A DNA stretch of 64,000 nucleotides from RFSX01 sp965230215 (GTDB lineage: Bacteria > Bacteroidota > Bacteroidia > Chitinophagales > Saprospiraceae). A model generated the notes under the pieces. The model was not told the DNA's origin and ran no database searches. It was given only the letters and a program-made list of their open reading frames with translations. The stretch is from NCBI GenBank assembly GCA_965230215.1, contig CBDDKN010000001.1, positions 1 through 64,000 of the forward strand, given 5' to 3'. Below, in pieces: positions 20,191 to 35,100 of the stretch. The position numbers and the translations under genes were made by a program. Each line of letters starts with the position of its first letter. Position 1 is the stretch's first letter.

Positions 20191-23100
20191 GTCGAAAGAA
20201 GAGTTATCAGCATTAAGAGCAACTGAAGTAGTTGTTTCATCATAAGTAGTGATGATGCCATCCTCAGCAGTGTATGTGAAAGTACCGTCACCATTGTCAG
20301 TAAGCGTAGTCACAGTTTCTTCGATAAGGGTTACAGTACCGTCACCACTTGTATGTCTTGCTATATTTTGAACATTAGCATTTGTGTTCAGATCAGTTAC
20401 AACAGATATAAGTGTATTAACAGGAACTGCTGAGATGTTTCCATCTTCATTAGTATAAACTAATTCATTTGTAGCAGCATTAAAAGTAAGCGTAGTGACT
20501 GTTTCACAGTTATCCACTATGTTACATAAATCTAGATTGGTAGTTATTCCATCTTCATCTATATAATCGATTGAAGTGTTATTTCCGTTTAATGCAATTG
20601 AAGTAGTAGTTTCATCGTACGTTGTAGCAATGCCATCTTCAGCTATGTAGGTAAATGTTCCATCACCATTATCAGTTAAAGTAGTTACCGTCTCCTCTAT
20701 CAATGTAACAGTACCATCACCAGAAGTGTGCGTGGCAATAGTTTGCACATTAGTATTGGTGTTATTATCTGCGACAACAGAAACAATAGTTGTAATTGCT
20801 ACTGAATTAGTAGTACCATTTTCGTCAAGATACTCTAAAGAGTTTGTAGCAGCGTTAAAAGTAAGACTGGTTACTGTCTCACAGTTATCAACAATGTTAC
20901 AAAGGTTCAGATTAGTTGTAACGCCATCCTCATCAACATAGTCTATAGAGCTACCATCACCATTGAGTGCAATAGTCGTAGTCGTTTCATCATATGTAGT
21001 AACTATGCCATCCTCAGCAGTGTAAGTAAACGTACCGTCACCATTATCTACTAATGTAGTTACGGTTTCTTCAATTTGAGTTATAGTACCATCACCAGAA
21101 GTGTGCGTGGCAATAGTTTGCACATTAGTATTGGTGTTATTATCTGCGACAACAGAAACAATAGTTGTAATTGCTACTGAATTAGTAGTACCATTTTCGT
21201 CAAGATACTCTAAAGAGTTTGTAGCAGCGTTAAAAGTAAGACTGGTTACTGTCTCACAGTTATCAACGATGTTACAAAGGTTCAGATTAGTTGTAACGCC
21301 ATCCTCATCAACATAGTCTATAGAGCTACCATCACCGTTGAGTGCAATAGTCGTAGTCGTTTCATCATATGTAGTAACTATGCCATCTTCAGCAGTGTAA
21401 GTAAATGTACCATCACCGTTATCAACAAGCGTAGTAACAGTTTCTTCGATAACAGTAGTCGTGCCATCACCAGAAGTGTGCGTCGCAATAGGTTGAACAT
21501 TAGTATTAGAGTTGTCATCACTTACCACAGAAACAATTGAAGTAATGGTAATTGAATTGGTATTACCATTTTCATCCAAGTATTCAAGTGCATTAGTAGC
21601 AGCATTAAAAGTTAGGCTAGTTACAGTTTCACAGTTATCAACGATGTTACAAAGGTTTAGATTAGTTGTTACGCCATCCTCATCAACATAGTCAATAGAG
21701 CTGCCATCACCATTAAGAGCGATAGTCGTAGTCGTTTCATCATAAGTAGTAACTATACCATCCTCAGCAGTGTAAGTAAAAGTACCATCACCATTATCTA
21801 CTAATGTAGTAACCGTTTCTTCAATTTGAGTTATAGTTCCATCACCAGAAGTATGTGTAGCAATTGATTGAACATTAGTATTGGTGTTGTTATCAGTAAC
21901 TACAGAAACAAGAGTTGTAATTGTTACAGAGTTAGTAGTACCATTTTCGTCAAGATACTCTAAAGAGTTTGTAGCAGCGTTGAAAGTAAGACTAGTTACT
22001 GTCTCACAATTATCAACGATGTTACAAAGGTTCAAGTTGGTAGTAACACCATCCTCATCAACATAATCAATAGAGCTACCATCACCGTTAAGAGCGATAG
22101 TCGTCGTTGTTTCATCATAAGTAGTTACGATACCATCCTCAGCAGTATAAGTGAAAGTACCATCACCGTTGTCCACCAAAGTAGTAACCGTTTCTTCGAT
22201 AACAGTAGTAGTACCGTCACCAGAAGTGTGCGTAGCAATTGGCTGGACATTCGTGTTAGAGTTATCATCACTTACTACAGAAACAAGAGAAGTAATAGTA
22301 ATCGAGTTAGTAGTACCATTTTCATCTACATACTCAAGTGCGTTAGTAGCTGCATTGAAAGTAAGCGTCGTAACTGTTTCACAGTTATCAACGATGTTAC
22401 AAAGGTTAAGGTTAGTTGTTACACCATCCTCATCAACATAGTCTATAGAGCTACCATCACCATTGAGTGCAATAGTCGTAGTCGTTTCATCATATGTAGT
22501 AACTATGCCATCCTCAGCAGTGTAAGTAAACGTACCGTCACCATTATCTACTAATGTAGTTACGGTTTCTTCAATTTGAGTTATAGTTCCATCACCAGAA
22601 GTATGTGTAGCAATTGATTGAACATTAGTATTGGTATTATTATCAGTAACAACTGAAACAAGAGTTGTAATTGTTACAGAGTTAGTAGTACCATTTTCGT
22701 CAAGATACTCTAAAGAGTTTGTAGCAGCGTTAAAAGTAAGACTGGTTACTGTCTCACAGTTATCAACGATGTTACAAAGATTAAGGTTAGTTGTTACACC
22801 ATCCTCATCAACATAGTCAATAGAGCTGCCATCACCATTAAGCGAGATAGTAGTAGTTGTTTCATCATAAGTAGTAACGATACCATCCTCAGCAGTGTAA
22901 GTGAAAGTTCCATCACCGTTATCAACCAATGTAGTTACTGTTTCTTCGATAACAGTAGTTGTGCCATCACCAGAAGTATGCGTAGCAATTGGCTGAACAT
23001 TCGTGTTAGAGTTATCATCACTTACTACAGAAACAAGAGAAGTAATAGTAATCGAGTTAGTAGTACCATTTTCATCTACATATTCAAGTGCGTTAGTAGC

Positions 23101-26100
23101 TGCATTGAAAGTAAGCGTCGTAACTGTTTCACAGTTATCAACGATGTTACAAAGGTTTAGATTAGTTGTTACGCCATCCTCATCAACATAGTCAATAGAG
23201 CTGCCATCACCATTAAGAGCGATAGTCGTAGTCGTTTCATCATAAGTAGTAACTATACCATCCTCAGCAGTGTAAGTAAAAGTACCATCACCATTATCTA
23301 CTAATGTAGTAACCGTTTCTTCAATTTGAGTTATAGTTCCGTCACCAGAAGTATGTGTAGCAATTGATTGAACATTAGTATTGGTGTTGTTATCAGTAAC
23401 TATAGAAACAAGAGTTGTAATTGTTACAGAGTTAGTAGTACCATTTTCGTCAAGATACTCTAAAGAGTTTGTAGCAGCGTTGAAAGTAAGACTAGTTACT
23501 GTCTCACAGTTATCAACGATATTGCAAAGATTAAGATTAGTTGTTACACCATCCTCATCAACATAGTCAATAGAGCTACCATCACCGTTAAGTGCGATAG
23601 TTGTGGTCGTTTCATCATAAGTAGTAACGATACCATCCTCAGCAGTGTAAGTAAATGTACCATCACCGTTATCCACCAAGGTAGTGACGGTTTCTTCGAT
23701 AACAGTAGTGGTTCCATCACCAGAAGTATGAGTCGCAATTGGTTGAACATTCGTATTAGAGTTATCATCACTCACTACAGAAACTAAAGAAGTAATGGTA
23801 ACAGAGTTAGTAGTACCATTTTCGTCAACATACTCAAGTGCATTAGTAGCAGCATTGAAAGTAAGTGTCGTAACTGTTTCACAGTTATCAACGATGTTGC
23901 AAAGATTAAGGTTAGTAGTAACACCATCTTCATCAACATAGTCTATAGAAGTACCATCACCATTAAGCGCAATAGTAGTCGTTGTTTCATCATAAGTAGT
24001 AACGATACCATCCTCAGCAGTGTAAGTAAATGTACCGTCACCGTTGTCCACCAAAGTAGTAACCGTTTCTTCGATAACAGTAGTTGTACCGTCACCAGAA
24101 GTATGAGTCGCAATTGGTTGAACATTCGTGTTAGAGTTATCATCACTCACTACAGAAACTAAAGAAGTAATGGTAATAGAGTTAGTAGTACCATTTTCAT
24201 CAACATACTCCAAAGAGTTGGTAGCTGCATTAAAAGTTAACGAAGTTACAGTTTCACAATTATCAACGATGTTACAAAGATTCAAATTTGTAGTTACACC
24301 ATCCTCATCAACATAATCAATAGAGCTACCATCACCGTTAAGAGCGATAGTCGTCGTTGTTTCATCGTAAGTAGTAGGAGTACCGTTTTCCGAAGTATAA
24401 GTAAATGTACCATCACCGTTATCTACTAATGTAGTAACTGTCTCTTCAATTTGTGAAACAGTGCCATCACCAGAAGTATGAACAGCAATTGGTTTTGTTA
24501 GAATCGCTGAATTTACGTCAGTAACTACAGAAACAAGAGAAGTAATGGTAATAGAATTAGTAGTACCATTTTCATCAACATACTCAAGTGCATTGGTAGA
24601 TGCATTAAAAGAAAGCGACGTAACAGTTTCACAATTATCAACAATGTTGCAAAGGTTCAAGTTGGTAGTAACACCATCCTCATCAACATAATCAATAGAG
24701 CTACCATCACCGTTAAGAGCGATAGTCGTCGTTGTTTCATCATAAGTAGTTACGATACCATCCTCCGCAGTATAAGTGAAAGTGCCATCACCGTTGTCCA
24801 CCAAAGTAGTAACCGTTTCTTCGATAACAGTAGTTGTGCCATCACCAGAAGTGTGCGTAGCAATTGGCTGAACATTCGTGTTAGAGTTATCATCACTAAC
24901 TACAGAAACAAGAGAAGTAATGGTAATAGAGTTAGTAGTACCATTTTCATCAACATACTCAAGTGCATTAGTAGCAGCATTGAAAGTAAGTGTCGTAACT
25001 GTTTCACAGTTATCAACGATGTTGCAAAGATTAAGATTAGTTGTAACACCATCTTCATCAACATAGTCTATAGAAGTACCATCACCATTAAGCGCAATAG
25101 TAGTCGTTGTTTCATCATAAGTGGTTACGATACCATCCTCAGCAGTATAAGTAAATGTACCATCACCGTTATCAACAAGTGTAGTAACCGTTTCTTCGAT
25201 AACAGTAGTAGTACCGTCACCAGAAGTGTGTGTCGCAATTGGCTGAACATTCGTATTAGAGTTATCATCACTCACAACAGAAACTAAAGAAGTAATGGTA
25301 ATAGAGTTAGTAGTACCATTTTCATCAACATACTCAAGAGAATTAGTAGCTGCATTAAAAGTAAGTGTAGTAACAGTTTCACAGTTATCAACGATGTTAC
25401 AAAGATTCAAGTTGGTAGTAATACCATCCTCATCAACATAATCAATAGAAGTACCATCACCGTTAAGCGCGATAGTAGTCGTTGTTTCATCATAAGTAGT
25501 TACGATACCATCCTCAGCAGTGTAAGTGAAAGTACCGTCACCATTATCAACTAAGGTAGTAACCGTTTCTTCGATTACTGTAGTAGTACCGTCACCAGAA
25601 GTGTGCGTAGCAATTGGCTGAACATTCGTATTAGAGTTATCATCACTCACAACAGAGACAAGCGAAGTAATGGTAATAGAGTTAGTAGTACCATTTTCGT
25701 CAACATACTCAAGTGCATTAGTAGCAGCATTGAAAGTAAGTGTCGTAACTGTTTCACAATTATCAACAATGTTGCAAAGGTTCAAGTTGGTAGTAACACC
25801 ATCCTCATCAACATAATCAATAGAGCTACCATCACCGTTAAGAGCGATAGTCGTCGTTGTTTCATCATAAGTAGTTACGATACCATCCTCAGCAGTATAA
25901 GTGAAAGTGCCATCACCGTTGTCCACCAAAGTAGTAACCGTTTCTTCGATAACAGTAGTTGTACCGTCACCAGAAGTGTGCGTAGCAATTGGCTGAACAT
26001 TCGTGTTAAAGTTATCGTCACTAACTACAGAAACAAGAGAAGTAATGGTAATAGAGTTAGTAGTACCATTTTCGTCAACATACTCAAGTGCATTAGTAGC

Positions 26101-29100
26101 AGCATTGAAAGTAAGTGTCGTAACTGTTTCACAATTATCAACGATGTTACAAAGATTAAGGTTAGTAGTAACACCATCTTCATCAACATAGTCTATAGAA
26201 GTACCATCACCATTAAGCGCAATAGTAGTAGTTGTTTCATCATAAGTAGTAACGATACCATCCTCAGCAGTATAAGTAAATGTACCATCACCGTTATCAA
26301 CAAGTGTAGTAACAGTTTCTTCGATAACAGTAGTTGTACCATCACCGGAAGTGTGTGTAGCAATTGGTTGAACATTCGTATTAGAGTTATCATCACTCAC
26401 TACAGAAACTAAAGAAGTAATGGTAACAGAGTTAGTAGTACCATTTTCGTCAACATACTCAAGTGCATTAGTAGCAGCATTGAAAGTAAGTGTAGTTACA
26501 GTTTCACAGTTATCCACGATGTTACAAAGATTAAGATTAGTTGTAACACCATCTTCATCAACATAGTCTATAGAAGTACCATCACCATTAAGCGCGATAG
26601 TAGTCGTTGTTTCATCATAAGTAGTAACGATACCATCCTCAGCAGTGTAAGTAAATGTACCGTCACCGTTGTCCACCAAAGTAGTAACCGTTTCTTCGAT
26701 TACAGTAGTTGTACCGTCACCAGAAGTATGAGTCGCAATTGGTTGAACATTCGTGTTAGAGTTATCATCACTCACTACAGAAACTAAAGAAGTAATGGTA
26801 ACAGAGTTAGTAGTACCATTTTCGTCAAGATACTCTAAAGAGTTTGTAGCAGCGTTAAAAGTAAGACTGGTTACTGTCTCACAGTTATCAACGATGTTAC
26901 AAAGATTAAGGTTAGTTGTTACACCATCTTCATCAACATAGTCTATAGAAGTACCATCACCATTAAGCGCAATAGTAGTCGTTGTTTCATCATAAGTAGT
27001 AACGATACCATCCTCAGCAGTATAAGTAAATGTACCATCACCGTTATCAACAAGTGTAGTAACAGTTTCTTCGATTACAGTAGTTGTACCATCACCGGAA
27101 GTGTGTGTAGCAATTGGCTGAACATTAGTATTAGAGTTATCATCACTAACTACAGAAACAAGAGAAGTAATGGTAATAGAGTTAGTAGTACCATTTTCAT
27201 CAACATACTCTAAAGAGTTGGTAGCAGCATTGAAAGTAAGCGTAGTAACAGTTTCGCAGTTATCAACGATATTACATAGATTGAGGTTAGTAGTTACACC
27301 ATCTTCATCAACGTAGTCAATAGAAGTACCATCGCCGTTAAGCGCGATAGTAGTCGTTGTTTCATCATAAGTAGTAACGATACCATCCTCAGCAGTGTAA
27401 GTAAATGTACCGTCACCGTTGTCCACCAAAGTAGTAACCGTTTCTTCGATTACAGTAGTTGTACCATCACCGGAAGTGTGTGTAGCAATTGGCTGAACAT
27501 TAGTATTAGAGTTATCATCACTAACTACAGAAACAAGAGAAGTAATGGTAATAGAGTTAGTAGTACCATTTTCATCAACATACTCTAAAGAGTTGGTAGC
27601 AGCATTGAAAGTAAGCGTAGTAACAGTTTCGCAGTTATCAACGATATTACATAGATTGAGGTTAGTAGTTACACCATCTTCATCAACGTAGTCAATAGAA
27701 GTACCATCGCCGTTAAGCGCGATAGTAGTCGTTGTTTCATCATAGGTGGTTACATTACCATTTTCAGATGTATAAGTGAAAGTGCCATCACCATTATCAA
27801 CAAGTGTAGTAACCGTTTCTTCAATTGATGATACAGTGCCATCACCACTTGTATGAACAGCAATTGGCTTTGTAAGTGTTGCAGAGTTTACATCTGTAAC
27901 TACAGAAACAAGAGAAGTAATGGTAACAGAGTTAGTAGTACCATTTTCATCAACATACTCTAAAGAGTTGGTAGCAGCATTGAAAGTAAGTGTTGTAACT
28001 GTTTCACAGTTATCAACGATGTTGCAAAGATTAAGGTTAGTAGTAACACCATCTTCATCAACATAGTCTATAGAAGTACCATCACCATTAAGCGCAATAG
28101 TAGTAGTTGTTTCATCATAAGTAGTAACGATACCATCCTCAGCAGTATAAGTAAATGTACCATCACCGTTATCAACAAGTGTAGTAACAGTTTCTTCGAT
28201 TACAGTAGTTGTACCATCACCGGAAGTGTGTGTAGCAATTGGCTGAACATTAGTATTAGAGTTATCATCACTAACTACAGAAACAAGAGAAGTAATGGTA
28301 ATAGAGTTAGTAGTACCATTTTCATCAACATACTCTAAAGAGTTGGTAGCAGCATTGAAAGTAAGCGTAGTAACAGTTTCGCAGTTATCAACGATATTAC
28401 ATAGATTGAGGTTAGTAGTTACACCATCTTCATCAACGTAGTCAATAGAAGTACCATCGCCGTTAAGCGCGATAGTAGTCGTTGTTTCATCATAAGTAGT
28501 AACGATACCATCCTCAGCAGTGTAAGTAAATGTACCGTCACCGTTGTCCACCAAAGTAGTAACCGTTTCTTCAATTGATGATACAGTGCCATCACCACTT
28601 GTATGAACAGCAATTGGCTTTGTAAGTGTTGCAGAGTTTACATCTGTAACTACAGAAACAAGAGAAGTAATGGTAACAGAGTTAGTAGTACCATTTTCAT
28701 CAACATACTCTAAAGAGTTGGTAGCAGCATTGAAAGTAAGTGTTGTAACTGTTTCACAGTTATCAACGATGTTACAAAGATTAAGGTTAGTAGTAACACC
28801 ATCTTCATCAACATAGTCTATAGAAGTACCATCACCATTAAGCGCAATAGTAGTAGTTGTTTCATCATAAGTAGTAACGATACCATCCTCAGCAGTATAA
28901 GTAAATGTACCATCACCGTTATCAACAAGTGTAGTAACAGTTTCTTCGATAACAGTAGTTGTACCATCACCGGAAGTGTGTGTAGCAATTGGTTGAACAT
29001 TCGTATTAGAGTTATCATCACTCACTACAGAAACTAAAGAAGTAATGGTAACAGAGTTAGTAGTACCATTTTCGTCAACATACTCAAGTGCATTAGTAGC

Positions 29101-32100
29101 AGCATTGAAAGTAAGTGTAGTTACAGTTTCACAGTTATCCACGATGTTACAAAGATTAAGATTAGTTGTAACACCATCTTCATCAACATAGTCTATAGAA
29201 GTACCATCACCGTTAAGCGCAATAGTAGTCGTTGTTTCATCATAAGTAGTTACGATACCATCCTCAGCAGTATAAGTAAATGTACCGTCACCGTTGTCAA
29301 CAAGTGTAGTAACCGTTTCTTCGATTACAGTAGTTGTACCGTCACCAGAAGTATGAGTCGCAATTGGCTGAACGTTTGTGTTAGAGTTATCATCACTCAC
29401 TACAGAAACAAGAGAAGTAATGGTAATAGAGTTAGTAGTACCATTTTCATCTACGTACTCAAGAGAGTTGGTAGCAGCATTGAAAGTAAGTGTCGTAACT
29501 GTTTCACAGTTATCCACGATGTTACAAAGATTAAGGTTAGTAGTAACACCATCCTCATCCACATAGTCAATAGAGGTACCATCGCCATTAAGCGCGATAG
29601 TAGTCGTTGTTTCATCATAAGTTGTAACGATACCGTCCTCTGCAGTGTAAGTGAAAGTACCGTCACCGTTGTCAACCAGGGTAGTAACCGTTTCTTCGAT
29701 AACAGTAGTTGTACCGTCACCAGAAGTGTGCGTAGCAATTGGCTGAACATTCGTGTTAGAGTTATCATCACTAACTACAGAAACAAGAGAAGTAATGGTA
29801 ATAGAGTTAGTAGTACCATTTTCATCTACGTACTCTAGAGAGTTAGTAGCAGCATTGAAAGTAAGTGTCGTAACTGTTTCACAATTATCAACGATGTTAC
29901 AAAGATTAAGGTTAGTAGTAACACCATCCTCATCAACATAATCAATAGAACTACCATCACCGTTAAGAGTGATAGTAGTCGTTGTTTCATCATAAGTAGT
30001 AACGATACCATCCTCAGCAGTATAAGTGAAAGTACCATCACCGTTGTCCACCAAAGTAGTAACCGTTTCTTCGATAACAGTAGTAGTACCGTCACCAGAA
30101 GTGTGCGTAGCAATTGGCTGAACATTCGTGTTAGAGTTATCATCACTAACTACAGAAACAAGAGAAGTAATGGTAATAGAGTTAGTAGTACCATTTTCGT
30201 CAACATACTCAAGTGCATTAGTAGCAGCATTGAAAGTAAGTGTCGTAACTGTTTCACAGTTATCAACGATGTTGCAAAGATTAAGGTTAGTTGTTACACC
30301 ATCTTCATCAACATAGTCAATAGAAGTGCCGTCACCATTAAGAGCGATAGTAGTCGTTGTTTCATCATAAGTAGTAACGATACCATCCTCAGCAGTATAA
30401 GTGAAAGTACCATCACCGTTGTCTACCAAAGTAGTAACCGTTTCTTCGATAACAGTAGTTGTACCGTCACCAGAAGTGTGTGTCGCAATTGGCTGAACGT
30501 TTGTGTTAGAGTTATCATCACTCACTACAGAAACAAGAGAAGTAATGGTAACAGAGTTAGTAGTACCATTTTCATCAACATACTCAAGAGAGTTAGTAGC
30601 AGCATTGAAAGTAAGTGTCGTAACTGTTTCGCAGTTATCAACGATATTACATAGATTAAGGTTAGTAGTAACACCATCTTCATCAACATAGTCAATAGAA
30701 GTACCATCGCCGTTAAGCGCGATAGTAGTCGTTGTTTCATCATAGGTGGTTACATTACCATTTTCAGATGTATAAGTGAAAGTACCATCACCATTATCAA
30801 CCAAAGTAGTTACTGTTTCTTCAATTGATGATACAGTGCCATCACCACTTGTATGAACAGCAATTGGCTTAGTAAGTGTTGCAGAGTTTACATCTGTAAC
30901 TACAGAAACAAGAGAAGTAATGGTAACAGAGTTAGTAGTGCCATTTTCATCAACATACTCAAGAGAGTTGGTAGCCGCATTGAAAGTAAGTGTCGTAACT
31001 GTTTCACAGTTATCAACGATGTTGCAAAGGTTCAAGTTGGTAGTTACACCATCCTCATCCACATAGTCAATAGAGGTACCATCGCCATTAAGCGCGATAG
31101 TCGTAGTTGTTTCATCATAAGTAGTAACGATACCATCCTCAGCAGTATAAGTGAAAGTACCATCACCGTTGTCCACCAAAGTAGTAACCGTTTCTTCGAT
31201 AACAGTAGTTGTACCATCACCAGAAGTGTGCGTAGCAATTGGCTGAACATTAGTATTAGAGTTATCATCACTCACTACAGAAACAAGAGAAGTAATGGTA
31301 ATAGAGTTAGTAGTACCATTTTCATCAACATACTCTAGAGAATTAGTAGCAGCATTGAAAGTAAGTGTCGTAACTGTTTCACAATTATCAACGATGTTGC
31401 AAAGGTTCAAGTTGGTAGTTACACCATCCTCATCCACATAGTCAATAGAGGTACCATCGCCATTAAGCGCGATAGTCGTAGTTGTTTCATCATAAGTAGT
31501 AACGATACCGTCCTCTGCAGTGTACGTGAAAGTACCGTCACCGTTGTCAACCAAAGTAGTAACCGTTTCTTCGATTACAGTAGTTGTTCCATCACCAGAA
31601 GTGTGTGTCGCAATTGGCTGAACATTCGTGTTAGAGTTATCATCACTAACTACAGAAACAAGAGAAGTAATGGTAATAGAGTTAGTAGTACCATTTTCAT
31701 CAACATACTCTAAAGAGTTGGTAGCAGCATTGAAAGTAAGCGTAGTAACAGTCTCGCAGTTATCCACGATGTTGCAAAGATTAAGGTTAGTAGTAACACC
31801 ATCTTCATCAACATAGTCTATAGAAGTACCATCACCATTAAGCGCAATAGTCGTTGTTGTTTCATCATAGGTAGTAACGATACCATCCTCAGCAGTGTAA
31901 GTAAATGTACCATCACCGTTATCAACCAAAGTAGTCACAGTTTCTTCGATTACTGTAGTTGTACCATCACCAGAAGTGTGCGTAGCAATTGGTTGAACAT
32001 TCGTATTAGAGTTATCATCACTAACTACAGAAACTAAAGAAGTAATGGTAATAGAGTTAGTAGTACCATTTTCATCAACATACTCTAGAGAATTAGTAGC

Positions 32101-35100
32101 CGCATTGAAAGTAAGTGTTGTTACTGTTTCACAGTTGTCAACAATGTTGCAAAGGTTCAGGTTAGTTGTAACACCATCCTCATCCACATAGTCAATAGAG
32201 GTGCCATCACCGTTAAGGGCGATAGTAGTCGTTGTTTCATCATAAGTAGTAACGATACCATCCTCAGCAGTATAAGTAAATGTACCATCACCGTTATCAA
32301 CCAAAGTAGTAACAGTTTCTTCGATAACAGTAGTTGTACCATCACCAGAAGTGTGCGTAGCAATTGGCTGAACATTAGTATTAGAGTTATCATCACTCAC
32401 TACAGAAACTAAAGAAGTAATGGTGATAGAATTGGTCACACCATTTTCATCGATGTACTCTAAAGAGTTGGTAGCAGCATTGAAAGTAAGTGTCGTAACT
32501 GTTTCGCAGTTGTCAACGATGTTGCAAAGGTTCAGGTTAGTTGTTACACCATCCTCATCAACATAGTCAATAGAAGTGCCATCACCATTAAGAGCGATAG
32601 TAGTAGTTGTTTCATCATAAGTAGTAACGATACCATCCTCAGCAGTGTAAGTAAATGTACCGTCACCATTATCAACCAAAGTAGTAACCGTTTCTTCGAT
32701 AACAGTAGTAGTGCCATCACCAGAAGTGTGCGTAGCAATAGGTTGAACATTCGTGTTTGTGTTATCATCACTCACTACAGAAACAAGCGAAGTAATAGTT
32801 ATAGAGTTAGTTACACCATTTTCATCGATATACTCAAGAGAGTTAGTAGCTGCATTGAAAGTAAGTGTTGTTACAGTTTCGCAGTTATCAACGATGTTAC
32901 AAAGGTTTAAGTTAGTAGTAACACCATCTTCATCCACATAGTCAATAGAGGTACCATCGCCATTAAGCGCGATAGTCGTAGTTGTTTCATCATAAGTAGT
33001 AACGATACCATCCTCAGCAGTATAAGTGAAAGTACCATCACCGTTGTCAACCAAAGTAGTAACCGTTTCTTCGATAACAGTAGTAGTACCGTCACCAGAA
33101 GTGTGTGTCGCAATTGGCTGAACGTTTGTGTTAGAGTTATCATCACTAACTACAGAAACAAGAGAAGTAATGGTAATAGAGTTAGTAGTACCATTTTCAT
33201 CAACATACTCTAAAGAATTAGTAGCAGCATTGAAAGTAAGTGTCGTAACTGTTTCACAATTATCAACGATGTTGCAAAGATTAAGGTTAGTAGTAACACC
33301 ATCCTCATCCACATAGTCAATAGAGGTACCATCACCATTAAGCGCGATAGTAGTCGTTGTTTCATCATAAGTAGTAACGATACCGTCCTCTGCAGTGTAC
33401 GTGAAAGTACCGTCACCGTTGTCAACCAAAGTAGTAACCGTTTCTTCGATAACAGTAGTTGTTCCATCACCAGAAGTGTGTGTCGCAATTGGCTGAACAT
33501 TCGTGTTAGAGTTATCATCACTCACTACAGAAACAAGAGAAGTAATGGTAATAGAGTTAGTAGTACCATTTTCATCAACATACTCTAAAGAGTTGGTAGC
33601 AGCATTGAAAGTAAGCGTAGTAACAGTCTCGCAGTTATCCACGATGTTGCAAAGATTAAGGTTAGTAGTAACACCATCTTCATCAACATAGTCTATAGAA
33701 GTACCATCACCATTAAGCGCAATAGTCGTTGTTGTTTCATCATAAGTAGTAACGATACCATCCTCAGCAGTATAAGTAAATGTACCATCACCATTGTCGA
33801 CTAGAGTAGTCACTGTTTCTTCGATTACTGTAGTTGTACCATCACCAGAAGTGTGCGTAGCAATTGGTTGAACATTCGTATTAGAGTTATCATCACTAAC
33901 TACAGAAACTAAAGAAGTAATGGTAATAGAGTTAGTAGTACCATTTTCATCAACATACTCTAGAGAATTAGTAGCAGCATTGAAAGTAAGTGTCGTAACT
34001 GTTTCACAGTTATCCACGATATTGCAAAGGTTCAAGTTGGTAGTTACACCATCTTCATCAACATAGTCAATAGAAGTGCCGTCACCATTAAGAGCGATAG
34101 TAGTCGTTGTTTCATCATAGGTAGTAACGATACCATCCTCAGCAGTGTAAGTAAATGTACCGTCACCATTGTCGACTAGAGTAGTCACAGTTTCTTCGAT
34201 TACTGTAGTTGTACCATCACCAGAAGTGTGCGTAGCAATTGGTTGAACATTCGTATTAGAGTTATCATCACTAACTACAGAAACTAAAGAAGTAATGGTA
34301 ATAGAGTTAGTAGTACCATTTTCATCAACATACTCTAGAGAATTAGTAGCAGCATTGAAAGTAAGTGTAGTAACTGTTTCACAGTTATCCACGATGTTGC
34401 AAAGATTAAGATTAGTAGTTACACCATCCTCATCTACATAATCAATAGAAGTGCCATCACCGTTAAGCGCGATAGTAGTAGTTGTTTCATCATAAGTAGT
34501 TACGATACCGTCCTCAGCAGTGTAAGTAAATGTACCATCACCATTGTCAACCAAAGTAGTAACAGTTTCTTCGATAACAGTAGTTGTACCATCACCAGAA
34601 GTGTGGGTAGCAATTGGTTGAACATTCGTGTTTGTGTTATCATCACTCACTACAGAAACAAGTGAAGTAATAGTGATAGAATTGGTCACCCCATTTTCAT
34701 CTACATACTCAAGTGAGTTAGTAGCAGCATTGAAAGTAAGTGTCGTAACTGTTTCACAGTTATCCACGATGTTGCAAAGATTAAGGTTAGTTGTTACACC
34801 ATCCTCATCTACATAATCAATAGAAGTACCATCACCGTTAAGCGCGATAGTAGTCGTTGTTTCATCATAAGTAGTTACGATACCGTCCTCTGCAGTGTAA
34901 GTGAAAGTGCCATCTCCATTGTCAACCAAAGTAGTAACAGTTTCTTCGATAACAGTAGTTGTACCGTCACCAGAAGTGTGTGTCGCAATTGGTTGAACAT
35001 TTGTATTAGAGTTATCATCACTGACTACAGAAACAAGCGAAGTAATAGTGATAGAATTGGTCACACCATTTTCATCTACATACTCAAGTGAGTTAGTAGC

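Noticed and set aside
1..20200. Many plus-strand open frames of 60-293 codons repeated every 741-750 bp, and similar 60-codon frames every 375 bp further right
   Set aside because: They are antisense shadows of the giant repeat gene. They recur with the repeat period, lose their ends wherever a unit varies, and lack any signal or known domain.
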